From Planctomycetales bacterium (lineage in GTDB: Bacteria > Planctomycetota > Planctomycetia > Isosphaerales > Isosphaeraceae): DNA of 64,000 nucleotides. The translations under genes and the position numbers were made by a program. Within the stretch, counting starts at the first letter, position 1. The number at the start of each line of letters is the position of its first letter. The stretch spans positions 1 to 64,000 of the forward strand of contig DAIDKV010000164.1 of NCBI GenBank assembly GCA_027449865.1. The letters are read 5' to 3'. Positions 53,664-62,756 of the stretch are shown piece by piece. The notes beneath the pieces are model-generated. The model was given only the letters and a program-made list of their open reading frames with translations, searched no databases and had not been told where the DNA came from.

Positions 53664-54263
53664 TTAACCCTCGCGATCGATGATCCTCTGAATCTCGGCG
53701 ATCTCCGCGTCCGTCAGCATGGTATCGCCAGGCGCCCGGAGATCGGCGACGCCGGGAATCTCCTCGACCTCGGCAAAAGTGGCGACCCAGAATTCCGGGT
53801 CTTCCGTCGCGATCAACTCGTCTCGGTCGAGAACGCGAGGGGCCGGACGCGGAGGCGCCAGCAGGCGGGGATGATCCTTCACGTCGAGAAATGCGTCGGC
53901 CGTGATCGACCGGGCCCGCCGTCGCGAGGCGGCGTCTCGAATCCGGCGGTCCGACGAGACGACCGTGAGCGTCCGGGGATTCGAGTCTTTTGAGAGGATG
54001 TACTCGATCCGAGCGTCGGCGTTCTCGTCGCCGTACGCGAAGAGAACGCGTACCCCTCGATACCGAGAGGAGAGCGGAAAATCGCCGGGCGGGACCGAGG
54101 CGTCAAAAACGATCGTCACGTCGCCGTCGTTCTCGGCCGGCAGGGCGCGAGCGACCTCATCCAGAAACTTCCGACGGGCGCGTCGAAATCCCTCCCGGCT
54201 CAGCCTGGGGCCGAGCCGGCCTGCCGCGTACATCACGTTATAACCGTCGATGAGCCATCGCAT
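53664..54263 (-). CDS. YacP-like NYN-domain RNase
   Basis: 199 residues with the NYN (PIN-like) fold of YacP/Rae1: LIDGYNVMYAAGRLG at the start, VTIVFDASVPPGDFP, FAYGDENADARIEYILSK, and LTVVSSDRRIRDAASRRRA. The acidic residues expected to hold metal (Asp7, the Asp of FDAS, Asp of DENAD and SSDRR) are present. In Bacillus the homologue Rae1 cuts mRNA on the ribosome; the role here is inferred from family. It follows pyrC by 60 bases and may be cotranscribed with the pyr genes. Confidence 0.88.
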   Translation of the reverse strand: MRWLIDGYNVMYAAGRLGPRLSREGFRRARRKFLDEVARALPAENDGDVTIVFDASVPPGDFPLSSRYRGVRVLFAYGDENADARIEYILSKDSNPRTLTVVSSDRRIRDAASRRRARSITADAFLDVKDHPRLLAPPRPAPRVLDRDELIATEDPEFWVATFAEVEEIPGVADLRAPGDTMLTDAEIAEIQRIIDREG

Positions 54264-54323
54264 TGGCGATCGCCCGAGCCCAGTAGGTTCCCCTCTTTCA
54301 GTGTAGAACCGCCAACCGCCGAT

Positions 54324-55640
54324 TCAAGCCGGAACGCTCGCGCCGGCATGCTGCACGATTCCGCCACGCGTGTACCGAACCTCACCCCCAACAATCACCG
54401 TGTGGGCTCGCGCATTCACTTCCCACCCGCCAAACGGCGTGTTCTTGCTCTTCGAGCGGAACTCGGCCGGATCGATCGTCCATCGGGTCTCCGGATCAAT
54501 GATCGTCACGTCGGCATCCGCGCCGCCGCGAAGTGTCCCCTTGTCGACCAGTCCGAGGAGAACCGCCGGGTTGCACGACATCTTGGCGATCGCCTCGGGC
54601 CAGGTCAGGTGGCCCGACTCGATGAGGGCCTTTGCCGTGATCGGAACCAGCGTCTCCAGGCCGACGATCCCGAACGGAGCCTGGTCGATCTCTCGCATCT
54701 TCTTTTCGCGAGCGTGGGGGGCGTGGTCGGTCGCGATGAACTCGATCGTGTTGTCCTTCAGCCCACCGATCACCGCCTCGACGTCCGACCACGTCCGAAG
54801 CGGCGGGTTCATCTTGAAGTTCGAGTCGAACGTCCGGAGGTTCTCGTCGGTCAGAGAAAAATGATGAGGACAGGCCTCGGCCGTCACCCGAACGCCCCGG
54901 CGCTTTCCCTCGCGGACCAGTTCCACCGATCGGGCTGTCGAAATATGCTGAATGTGGATCCGGCCGCCGGTGATCTCGGCCAGGCGGATGTCTCGGGCGA
55001 CCATGATATCCTCGGCGGCGGCCGGCATCCCGCCGAGTCCAAGCCGCATCGATTCGATCCCCTCGTTCATTACCCCACCGACCGTCAGTTCCGGCACCTG
55101 GCAATGTTGCATGATCACGCGGTCGAACATCCGCGAATATTGCAGGGCCCGCCTCATCAGGTCGGCCGAGGCGACGGGCGCTCCGTCGTCGGTGAAGGCG
55201 ACGGCCCCTCCAGCGACAAGCTGGCCGAGTTCCGCCAGCTCGGCCCCTTGCCGCCCCTTGCTCACCGCGCCAACCGGGAAGACGTTGGCCTGCCGGGCTC
55301 GCTGGGCCTGGAGGAGGATAAATTCGGCCGCCGCCTGGGTGTCGATCGCCGGGATCGTGTTCGGCATGCAGGCGACCGACGTGACCCCGCCAGCCAGCGC
55401 CGCGGCGGCACCGGTGGCGATCGTTTCGTCCTCCTCGTTGCCCGGCTCGCGGAGGTGAACATGGATGTCGATGAGTCCGGGGCAGACGATCATTCCACGG
55501 GCGTCGATGACGACCTCGGCGTCGTCGAAGCCGCCGCCCATCGGAAGAATTCGGCCCCGGCTGATCCAGAGGTCTCCGACCTGGTCGAGCCCCTGGCTCG
55601 GGTCGATGATCCGTCCGCCGTTGATGAGGATGGTAGCCAA
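54324..55640 (-). CDS. pyrC: Dihydroorotase
   Basis: Third step of pyrimidine synthesis: closes carbamoyl-aspartate to dihydroorotate. The 438-residue protein is the longer type I/III amidohydrolase form. Metal ligands and landmarks are CPGLIDIHVHLREPG, SVACMPNT, VAFTDDGAPV, HCQVPELTVGGVMNEG, HIQHISTARSVELVR, TAEACPHHFSLTD and FIATDHAPHAREKK. All metal His residues and the final Asp are kept, so it should be active. It follows pyrB (31-base gap). Confidence 0.95.
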   Translation of the reverse strand: MATILINGGRIIDPSQGLDQVGDLWISRGRILPMGGGFDDAEVVIDARGMIVCPGLIDIHVHLREPGNEEDETIATGAAAALAGGVTSVACMPNTIPAIDTQAAAEFILLQAQRARQANVFPVGAVSKGRQGAELAELGQLVAGGAVAFTDDGAPVASADLMRRALQYSRMFDRVIMQHCQVPELTVGGVMNEGIESMRLGLGGMPAAAEDIMVARDIRLAEITGGRIHIQHISTARSVELVREGKRRGVRVTAEACPHHFSLTDENLRTFDSNFKMNPPLRTWSDVEAVIGGLKDNTIEFIATDHAPHAREKKMREIDQAPFGIVGLETLVPITAKALIESGHLTWPEAIAKMSCNPAVLLGLVDKGTLRGGADADVTIIDPETRWTIDPAEFRSKSKNTPFGGWEVNARAHTVIVGGEVRYTRGGIVQHAGASVPA

Positions 55641-55671
55641 GGGAATCTCTCCGATCGATGGCGGGACGCGT

Positions 55672-56649
55672 TCAGTCTCGGTGACGGCTTCCGGCCTCGA
55701 TCCGGCCGCTCAGCAGGTAGAGGACGGCCATCCGGATCGCCAGGCCGTTGGCAACCTGATCGAGAATCGCGGAGTTCGGACCATCGGCGACCTCGGGCGT
55801 GAGCTCGACTCCTCGGTTGATCGGGCCGGGGGCGAGCAGGAGCAGATCCGGCTTTCCGAGCCGAATCCGGTCCTTCGTCATCATATAAAACTGCGAGTAT
55901 TCCGAGACCGACGGAAAAAGTCCGCGCTGCTGCCGCTCGAACTGAATTCGAAGCACATTCATCACATCGCAGCGAGGGAGAACCTCGTCGAGCTGATGGA
56001 CGACCTCGCAGCCGAACCGTTCCCAGCCGCGAGGAACGAGTGTCGGCGGTCCGCAGAGGATCACGTGCGCGCCGAGTTTCTTCAGCGCGTGGATGTTTGA
56101 CCGAGCGACCCGGGAGTGTGCGATATCGCCGAGCAGGCAAACGGAGAGTCCCTCGATCTTCCCCCGGGCGCGTCGAATGGTCATCAGGTCGAGGAGGGCC
56201 TGGGTCGGATGTTCGTGGGCGCCGTCGCCCGCGTTGATGATCGCGCAATCGACGTGCTGGGAGAGCAGGTGGGGTGTCCCGGGAGTGGGGTGGCGAATCA
56301 CCAGGATGTCGGCGCCCATCGCCTCGATATTCCGGGCGGTATCGATGAACGACTCACCCTTGGAGAGGCTCGATGCGCTTGCGGTGAAGTCCTGGGTATC
56401 GGCCGAGAGTCGCTTGGCGGCGAGGCTGAAGCTGGTTCGAGTTCGGGTTGAGTTCTCGAAGAAGAGGTTGAAGACAATGCGCCCCTGAAGCGCGGGGACT
56501 TTCTTGCGGCTTCGGGTCGAGACCTCGGCGAACGACTCGGCGGTGTCAAGGATCGCGGTGATCTCCTCGGCCGAGAGTTCCTCCAGGCCGAGCAGGTGCT
56601 TGCGAGTCCAGACGGCGGCGGCGGTCTCGGCGTGGTTCGTGGCGGTCAT
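55672..56649 (-). CDS. pyrB: Aspartate carbamoyltransferase catalytic subunit
   Basis: Joins carbamoyl phosphate and aspartate. The 325-residue protein has VFNLFFENSTRTRTSFSLAA with the STRTR carbamoyl-phosphate site, DILVIRHPTPGTPHLLSQ, INAGDGAHEHPTQALLDLMT, and VMNVLRIQFERQQRGLFPS. LLLAPGPINRGVELTPEVAD closes the site. Its start overlaps the pyrR stop by four bases. No pyrI regulatory subunit lies next to it. Confidence 0.96.
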   Translation of the reverse strand: MTATNHAETAAAVWTRKHLLGLEELSAEEITAILDTAESFAEVSTRSRKKVPALQGRIVFNLFFENSTRTRTSFSLAAKRLSADTQDFTASASSLSKGESFIDTARNIEAMGADILVIRHPTPGTPHLLSQHVDCAIINAGDGAHEHPTQALLDLMTIRRARGKIEGLSVCLLGDIAHSRVARSNIHALKKLGAHVILCGPPTLVPRGWERFGCEVVHQLDEVLPRCDVMNVLRIQFERQQRGLFPSVSEYSQFYMMTKDRIRLGKPDLLLLAPGPINRGVELTPEVADGPNSAILDQVANGLAIRMAVLYLLSGRIEAGSRHRD

Positions 56650-57233
56650 GGAGCGGGGCGTGCCTCCGTCGCGGGGTGGTCGGTCAGGTCGTTCCGGACG
56701 ACCGTCACGATTTCGTCGGCCGGGTCGATGGGTCGAAGCCGGACCCGAACGTGGTCCTCGCGGCCCGTCTCGATCGCGAGGCCGACGACGTCGGCCTGGA
56801 TCGGCAACTCTCGGTGGCCGCGGTCGACCAGAACCGCCAGACGCACTGAGGCGGGACGCCCCAGGTCGCAGACCGCGTTCAGCGCTGCGCGAATGGTCCG
56901 GCCGGTAAAGAGTACGTCATCCACGAGGACCACGTCTGCGCGCTCGATGTCAAACGGGATTTCGGTCCCTCGAAGGACGGGCCAGGCCGGGCTCAGAGCC
57001 AGGTCATCGCGATAAAGGGTGATTTCGAGGGCTCCAACGCCCACGGGCTCGCCGGTCAGCCGTTCGATCTCGCCAGCCAGGCGGACGGCCAGCGGAACGC
57101 CCCGAGTCCGGACGCCGACCAGCCGGAGTGCGACCTCGGCACGTCGCGTCCTTGCCAGTTCTCCGGCCATCGCGGCGAGCATGCGCTCGACCGCTGGGCC
57201 GTCGCTGATTCGATGCTCGCCCAGGTTTTTCAC
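56646..57233 (-). CDS. pyrR: PyrR bifunctional regulator/uracil phosphoribosyltransferase
   Basis: GTG start with GAGGAG upstream. The 195-residue protein is of the type I phosphoribosyltransferase fold: LVGVRTRGVPLAVRLA, DITLYRDDL-like EITLYRDDLALS, and the PRPP loop VVLVDDVLFTGRTIRAAL. In Bacillus, PyrR binds the pyr leader RNA to attenuate transcription; many other PyrR proteins have mainly enzymatic roles. No PyrR-binding loop was found in the 165-base upstream region. First gene of pyrR-pyrB-pyrC. Confidence 0.93.
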   Translation of the reverse strand: MKNLGEHRISDGPAVERMLAAMAGELARTRRAEVALRLVGVRTRGVPLAVRLAGEIERLTGEPVGVGALEITLYRDDLALSPAWPVLRGTEIPFDIERADVVLVDDVLFTGRTIRAALNAVCDLGRPASVRLAVLVDRGHRELPIQADVVGLAIETGREDHVRVRLRPIDPADEIVTVVRNDLTDHPATEARPAP

Positions 57234-57398
57234 CGTCCAATCTCCTCAAGGCCAGTTCGCGTTGAGGGGAACTGTAGCAGACTCTCCGCCCAGCTTTCAA
57301 GGATTGCGACCCCGATCCGGGTAGTACGGGGCCGACCGAACTGATAACCTGCTTCAGACATCCTGGTGGATCAACCGAGGCTCGCGAGGGAGGAGAAC

Positions 57399-58430
57399 TT
57401 GGCCGGGTCGAAGCCAGTTCGGCTCCGGGTGGGGGTGGTCGGATTGGGCCGGCTCTGGGAGACCCGGCACAAACCGTCGCTCGCCCGGATGGACGACCGT
57501 TTCCGCGTCACGGCGGTGTACGACCAGGTCTGCCGCCGCGCCGAGATGGAGGCCGCGCAGATTGGATGCGCCGCTTGCGAGGGGCTCTCGGCCCTGGTCG
57601 AGAGACCTGACGTCGACGTGGTTTATCTGCTCGCACGTCAGTGGTTCGGCCTCGAACCCATCGTCCTCGCGTGCCACGCGAAAAAGCCAGTCTACTGCGC
57701 CCTACCACTGGCCGACGATCTCGATGAACTGGAGCAACTGGTCGATCTCGTGGAGTCGACCGGAACCCAGTTCATGCCGGAGTTCGCCCGGCGATGCTAC
57801 CCGGCCACCCTTCGCCTGAAGGAGTTGCTGGCGACGGAGCTGGGATCGCCCCGGTTGATTGTTGGGCATTCCCGGCTCTACGGATTCGACCGATACGCCG
57901 TCCCCGGACCAACCACTCAGATCGCGCCAGCCCCCTTGCTGATCGACCCGGGAAGTTACTTGCTGGACTGGTGTACCTTCATCTTCCAGTCGATGCCCGA
58001 AATCGTGCAGGGCGTGAGAACCCGGGTGATCCCGACCTCTGCCAGCGACGACGGCGAGCCCGATTTCGAAAGCCTGATCGCGCGGTTCGCCGGTGGCGCC
58101 TCCGCCCATCTGTCGATCGGGCTCTATCACCGAAACTGCTGGGGCGATGCAACCTCATTCCTACCGGCGCCAGGGTTCCAGGTCTATGCTGAGCGCGGGG
58201 TCGCCAGCCTGGAGATGCCCGAGCGGATTCAGTGGTCGGGCCTTGGGAAAACTCACGACGAGCGGCTTCCGCTGGAGCCGACCGTTGGCGATGTGCTGAA
58301 CGAGCAGTTTCACCGTCTCGTCCGGGGCCAGAACGCTCTGGCACCAACGATCCGGGACACTCTGGCCATCGCCCGGCTCATCCGTGAAATTCGGAGGAGT
58401 CAGGCTCAGGGAACCTCCCCTGCCTCGTGA
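57399..58430 (+). CDS. Gfo/Idh/MocA-family oxidoreductase
   Basis: NAD(P)-dependent oxidoreductase of about 343 residues. The TTG at 57399 is chosen for its ideal GAGGGAGGAG site; a GTG 11 codons earlier is possible. The Rossmann start VRLRVGVVGLGRLWETRH is followed by VTAVYDQVCRRAE. Then comes a region resembling the second family motif, but here LADDLDELEQLVDLVE replaces the usual EKP: AKKPVYCALPLAD. The lost catalytic Lys may mean altered chemistry. The next gene starts in the stop codon (GTGA overlap), so the two are a transcription unit. The substrate is probably a sugar. Confidence 0.82.
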   Translation: MAGSKPVRLRVGVVGLGRLWETRHKPSLARMDDRFRVTAVYDQVCRRAEMEAAQIGCAACEGLSALVERPDVDVVYLLARQWFGLEPIVLACHAKKPVYCALPLADDLDELEQLVDLVESTGTQFMPEFARRCYPATLRLKELLATELGSPRLIVGHSRLYGFDRYAVPGPTTQIAPAPLLIDPGSYLLDWCTFIFQSMPEIVQGVRTRVIPTSASDDGEPDFESLIARFAGGASAHLSIGLYHRNCWGDATSFLPAPGFQVYAERGVASLEMPERIQWSGLGKTHDERLPLEPTVGDVLNEQFHRLVRGQNALAPTIRDTLAIARLIREIRRSQAQGTSPAS

Positions 58431-60205
58431 CCAGGAGCGCTTGCATGCGGGATGGATCCCGAGAGCACGAGGTTGTCGCGGCCGAAGAGGCTCTGTCCGG
58501 CCGTCATCGGTCGTGGGGACCGAGCGCGGCGGTGGCCGTGGCGGCGCTGGTCGGCCTCGGACTGATGCTCGACACGATCGGACGGTCCTCGGCGACTTAC
58601 GACGAACCGTTCTACCTCGAGACCGCCGCCCGGTGGTGGCGCACCGGCGATCAGGCCGAGATTTCCCGGGCCGGGTCGCCCTTGACTTTCTGGAAGCTCC
58701 AGCAGATTCCGATGCTCTGGGCGCTCGATCATCTCGGCCGGGGCAACTGGATCGACGACCCCCGAAGGTTCGAGCCTGAGCTGCTCCCGATGGCGAGGGC
58801 CTCGTCGCTCTGGATCTGGGCCGCCGCCTTCGCGATGGTCGCTCTCTGGAGCCGGCAACTTTATGGGCCGAGAGCCATGGTCCTCGCCTCCTGGTGGTTC
58901 GCGCTCAGCCCAAACCTGCTCGCTCACGGGTCTCTCGCGACCATGGAGACCCCGATCCTCGCGGCCATGACGGCCACGTTCTTCCTCTTCTGGATCTTTC
59001 TTCGAACAGGCGATCGTCGCGTCTTCGCCGGCTCGGCGGTGGCGGCGGGGCTCGCGTTCTCGTGCAAGTTCACCGCGGTTTTGATCCCACCCATACTCTC
59101 GATCCTCTGGATCATCGCGTGCAGGATCGACGGCGAGCAAATGCCACGGCGGACGATTGCCCGCGTCGCGGCCGGAATGCTGGTCTTCGCAACCATCATG
59201 GCGGCGACCGATCTGGTGGTCACCGGCGGTTCCACTGTCACGATCAGCCCGCGATCGGGCGATCATCCGAGCCTGAGCGGTCGGCTGGGGCCGCGGGGCG
59301 AGGCGATGGTCCGTCGTCTGATCGAGACGCCGATGCCGCAGGATCTCGCCGCCTTCATTCGGCAGTCCGTCCAGCAGAAACAGGGGGCTCCCAGCTATCT
59401 CCTCGGCGAGGTTCGCTCGACCGGATGGCGCTATTACTACCTGGTCGCCCTCGCCGTCAAGGTGCCCCTTTCGTTCTGGCTGATCCTGGCCGTCCGATTC
59501 TGGGCCAACCGGCGCCTGTTGAGGGCTCGACGAGACTGGATGCTTCCCACGTTGGCGGTGACGTTCGTCGCGATGGCATCGCTGGGATCGTCGCGGAACT
59601 TCGGCATACGTTATCTTCTGCCGGTCGCTCCATTCGCGATCATCTGGATCTCAGCGCTGGCGGAGGGGCCGGCTCGACTCCGGCGACTGATCTGGGTCGG
59701 ACTGGTCTTGCAGGCGATCGCTGTGGCGACGATCCATCCTCATGAGCTCTCGTACTTCAATGTGGCGGCTGGCGGCCCGATCGGCGGGCGTCGTATCCTC
59801 TCCGACTCCAATCTCGACTGGGGCCAGGGCCTCCGATCGCTCGGCCGTCTCCAGATCGCCCGCCCCGAGCTGAACGATCTGACCCTGTACTACTTCGGCG
59901 ACTCCCACCCCAGTTCGTACGGGGTCCGGGGAACCTTTTACGAGGTTCGAGCGATCGACCAGGGAAAACTGCCGCCGAGGTTGGAGGCACGGACCGAATT
60001 CCTGGCGGTCTCGGCCTCGCTCCAGTGGGGGCCCTGGGCCCCCTCTGGATATTTCCGGGCCCTTGCCGGCGTCGAGCCGTTCCTCTTCACCCAGGACACC
60101 ACGATCGCCGTTTACCGAACGGCCGACGTCCCCGGCCTCGGCGGGCCCCTGGCCGTTGGTCGGGAGCGTCCGATCGGCCAGGCGTCACCGGGTTCGCGAC
60201 AATAG
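58427..60205 (+). CDS. PMT/ArnT-like membrane glycosyltransferase
   Basis: 592 residues, polytopic. GTG start overlaps the oxidoreductase stop. The first membrane segment (VAALVGLGLMLDTIG) leads to an external loop with ATYDEPFYLETAARWW, the Asp-Glu pair of the GT39 type. LSPNLLAHGSLATMETPILA and FGIRYLLPVAPFAIIW are family-like. A soluble-looking C-terminal part follows (ILSDSNLDWGQGLRSLGRL, then TLYYFGDSHPSSYGV), as in planctomycete PMT-like proteins. It would transfer sugars to proteins or lipids outside the membrane. Sugar and acceptor unknown. Confidence 0.82.
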   Translation: MTRSACMRDGSREHEVVAAEEALSGRHRSWGPSAAVAVAALVGLGLMLDTIGRSSATYDEPFYLETAARWWRTGDQAEISRAGSPLTFWKLQQIPMLWALDHLGRGNWIDDPRRFEPELLPMARASSLWIWAAAFAMVALWSRQLYGPRAMVLASWWFALSPNLLAHGSLATMETPILAAMTATFFLFWIFLRTGDRRVFAGSAVAAGLAFSCKFTAVLIPPILSILWIIACRIDGEQMPRRTIARVAAGMLVFATIMAATDLVVTGGSTVTISPRSGDHPSLSGRLGPRGEAMVRRLIETPMPQDLAAFIRQSVQQKQGAPSYLLGEVRSTGWRYYYLVALAVKVPLSFWLILAVRFWANRRLLRARRDWMLPTLAVTFVAMASLGSSRNFGIRYLLPVAPFAIIWISALAEGPARLRRLIWVGLVLQAIAVATIHPHELSYFNVAAGGPIGGRRILSDSNLDWGQGLRSLGRLQIARPELNDLTLYYFGDSHPSSYGVRGTFYEVRAIDQGKLPPRLEARTEFLAVSASLQWGPWAPSGYFRALAGVEPFLFTQDTTIAVYRTADVPGLGGPLAVGRERPIGQASPGSRQ

Positions 60206-60222
60206 AATGAAGCGATGGCCGG

Positions 60223-60789
60223 TCAATAAATGTCGGCGCCGCGAGAGAGACGGTCCTCGAGACCGTCGGCCAGTTCGGCGATCCGTCGGATCAGGCCGCG
60301 GGCGTCGAGCGAGGGAAGAAGATTGCCAGCGAGGTTCTGAATGACGACGAAGTACTCCTCGCCGCGGAGAACCCGGATCGCGAAGTGGCCCTCGACGATC
60401 CGGGCGTTGAGCTTCAGAAGCGTCCGGCAGTCGCGGTCGTTCACCGGACCGCAGACCGAGACCAGGCCAAGGACCGGCCTGCCCTCCGGATCGGTCCCGG
60501 CGGGCCCGATGTAGACGGCCTGCTTGCGGTCTTGCCGAAGCGGGACGACAACCTGCCAGCCCTGACCGGCGGGGCTCGTCTCGTAGCCGGTCTGCCGGCC
60601 AAACTCGCGGGCCTGTCGGGCACCGTCCGGGTCGGCCGGGTCGGGCACCTCGTACGGACCAAGCGCCTCGGAGCCAGCCCCGGCGTCGGCCAGGACCGCT
60701 CCGAGCGGTAGCCCACAGCACGAGCAGTAGCGCTCCGAGGCATGGTTCGGTCGCGTGCATCGGGCGCAGGCGATGGTGATGACCGTCAT
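60223..60789 (-). CDS. Zinc-ribbon protein of unknown function
   Basis: 188 residues; CAGGAG upstream of the ATG supports the start. An N-terminal zinc ribbon CARCTRPNHASERYCSCCGLPL (two CxxC pairs) is followed by a linker and a C-terminal domain (WQVVVPLRQDRKQAVYIGP, HFAIRVLRGEEYFVVIQNLAG, then LIRRIAELADGLEDRL). The latter resembles YbjN or type III chaperone-like folds. That assignment is weak. It lies upstream of nothing obvious and is followed by the convergent PMT-like gene. Confidence 0.65.
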   Translation of the reverse strand: MTVITIACARCTRPNHASERYCSCCGLPLGAVLADAGAGSEALGPYEVPDPADPDGARQAREFGRQTGYETSPAGQGWQVVVPLRQDRKQAVYIGPAGTDPEGRPVLGLVSVCGPVNDRDCRTLLKLNARIVEGHFAIRVLRGEEYFVVIQNLAGNLLPSLDARGLIRRIAELADGLEDRLSRGADIY

Positions 60790-60841
60790 CGTTGGCTCTC
60801 CTGACGCGTTCGCCCCTCTCGGCCCGGCCCGCGTCCTACCC

Positions 60842-61411
60842 TCAGTTCCCGATCTGAATCGTCTTGAGCATCTCGTCAAACTCGGGACGGAGCTTCGTCA
60901 TCGTCCGGTCCGGGCCAATCATCCGGATGTAATAGCTGGCGTCGTCACCCATCACGATCGCGGCCAGCATCCGGGCGTCCTTGCGGACCGGCTGCGGGGC
61001 CTGACCCGGGAACTGCGGCGGATGATACTCGCCCCGGATCTCGGCCCGGGTCACCTCGACGTTCTTCCCTCGAACCTTGTTCGACTCGATCTTCGGCGGG
61101 TTCCCCTGCTCGTCCTTGAACTGAGTCTGCCACCGCGCGAGGTTCTGCTCGACGGAGCCCGCCCCACCAGGGAACGCATACACAATCATCTCCGCCGGGT
61201 AGTCGTCCCCCTCGGCCGGCTCGACCGTCAACTGCGCCCGCCTCATCGACGAGGCCGGCGGGCTCGACTTCCACGACTTCGGCGTCTGGAAGGTCAGGCC
61301 GCGAGCGTCGATCGTCTGCTTGGCCTCGTCGGCCGCCACCGCGAGCAGGGCGACCGCCGCCAGGCCCATCGCGAGCCCCGCGCCCCGTCGGAAATCGTTC
61401 GCATATCTCAT
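60842..61411 (-). CDS. Exported hypothetical protein
   Basis: 189 residues with signal peptide-like FRRGAGLAMGLAAVALLAVA, then a beta-rich domain beginning LTFQTPKSWKSSPPASSMRRA. The body (YPAEMIVYAFPGGAGSVEQN, ASYYIRMIGPDRTMTKLRPEF) resembles proteins annotated as hypothetical in planctomycetes. A Mog1/PsbP-like fold is possible. No catalytic motif. It is 52 bases upstream of the zinc-ribbon gene on the same strand. Confidence 0.7.
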   Translation of the reverse strand: MRYANDFRRGAGLAMGLAAVALLAVAADEAKQTIDARGLTFQTPKSWKSSPPASSMRRAQLTVEPAEGDDYPAEMIVYAFPGGAGSVEQNLARWQTQFKDEQGNPPKIESNKVRGKNVEVTRAEIRGEYHPPQFPGQAPQPVRKDARMLAAIVMGDDASYYIRMIGPDRTMTKLRPEFDEMLKTIQIGN

Positions 61412-61584
61412 CGCTGGATGACTCCTCCGGTCTCTCGATTCCCTGGCCGGCCGAGTCTTGCGAGACGCTCCCGGCCGGGCTACTCTGTCGTTTCCCATTC
61501 CCCGATTCGAGCGGGACAACCCAACACCATTCCATCCAACCCAACCCGCCGTGTCGGCGGGCCGCCCATCCAGGAGCCTGACCC

Positions 61585-62361
61585 GTGAAGCCAATCTCCC
61601 TCGTCGGCCTGATCCTGGCGACGACACTCCTCCTCCCGCACCCGGCCGAGGCCCAGAAAAAAGGGAATGCCGGTTCGGCCAAGGTCTTCCTGCTTTCGGG
61701 CGGCCAGCGCAACCACCACGGTTACCGTGACCAGGCATTCTACCTGGCAAACCTGCTGGAGAATACGGGCCGGTTCGAAGTGACCATCGGCGAGGACGCG
61801 GCCATCGTCGAAACCTCCGCCATCCGGAACTATGATGTCCTGATCGTCGCCGTCGATCGTCGCGATCCCGAACACAATTTCTCCGAGGGTCAGCAGAAGG
61901 CGATCTTCGAGTACGTCCGCTCCGGTCACGGATACGTCTCCATCCACGGCGGCGACAACGCCGCGAAGAACTGGCTCCCCACCTGGAAGGAAATGCTCGG
62001 CGGCGTCTTCTCGCACTTCGGACTACCCGACGGCAAAACCCGCAAGGGTCACTTCACGGTCAAGATCACCGACACCACCAGCCCGATCACCCGGGGAATC
62101 TCGGAATTCGAGCTCGACGACGAGCTGTATTATCAGCTTCAAATGCGGCCCGAGATCCGACCCCTCGCCACGATCGAGTACAAGGGAACCGCCTGGCCCG
62201 TCGCCTGGACAAACACCTTCGGCAAGGGCCGGGTCTTCCACACCACGATGGGCCACCGCGACTTCGGTCCCAACAAGAACGACCCGCTCCAGAATCCCAG
62301 CCTCTCCCGGCTGATTGTCCAGGCCCTTGAATGGGTGGCCGAGGGAGCCGCCAACCGCTAA
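61585..62361 (+). CDS. Exported ThuA-domain protein
   Basis: 258 residues with a signal peptide (ISLVGLILATTLLLPHPAEA). The ThuA/glutamine-amidotransferase-like fold is seen as VFLLSGGQRNHHGYRDQA, YDVLIVAVDRRDPEHNFSEG, YVSIHGGDNAAKNWL and PVAWTNTFGKGRVFHTTMGH. Planctomycetes have many such exported proteins, thought to act in sugar or glycan metabolism; none has a firm reaction. Convergent or divergent neighbours do not suggest a partner. Confidence 0.88.
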   Translation: MKPISLVGLILATTLLLPHPAEAQKKGNAGSAKVFLLSGGQRNHHGYRDQAFYLANLLENTGRFEVTIGEDAAIVETSAIRNYDVLIVAVDRRDPEHNFSEGQQKAIFEYVRSGHGYVSIHGGDNAAKNWLPTWKEMLGGVFSHFGLPDGKTRKGHFTVKITDTTSPITRGISEFELDDELYYQLQMRPEIRPLATIEYKGTAWPVAWTNTFGKGRVFHTTMGHRDFGPNKNDPLQNPSLSRLIVQALEWVAEGAANR

Positions 62362-62756
62362 TCGATCCCGACACACCTATCGCCCCTCCGATTCCCTCGA
62401 CCATCGGCGTCGGAGGGGTGTCCATCCCACTCTCGGACGTTTCGAACGCCCCGCGGTCCCGGCCCCACTTCGCGATCCTCGCCTGAATCCGAACAACCAC
62501 ATCGACGGATTCTGGCAACGTGATTGGGGATTTCTTGCCCTTCGGAGATCGACCTCGTTAAGATCTCCCTCGCCTATAGTCACGTCTGGCGCGCTGATGC
62601 GGTAACAAGGATGAAGTCGTCCGGCGGTCGCGATCCTCTGAATGCTCAGCGAGCGTGCGAGACACTTTCGCAGGAGTCCTGCGCCCTCCTGCTCGGGAAG
62701 TCGCTTCGGCTCCCGATCGGGCATGGCCCTGGCGACAAATCGAAGGGGATGGTCGG
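62362..62756. other. Intergenic region with hairpin
   Basis: 395 bases. CCCCTCCGA (62383-62391) pairs with TCGGAGGGG (62410-62418) 22 bases after the ThuA stop, a possible terminator without T-run. The rest shows no gene. A TATAGT at 62574-62579 lacks a good −35. Confidence 0.45.
62383..62418 (+). terminator. Candidate terminator hairpin after the ThuA gene
   Basis: Nine-base perfect GC-rich stem with an 18-base loop, 22 bases after the stop codon. No T-run follows, so intrinsic termination is uncertain. Confidence 0.4.
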
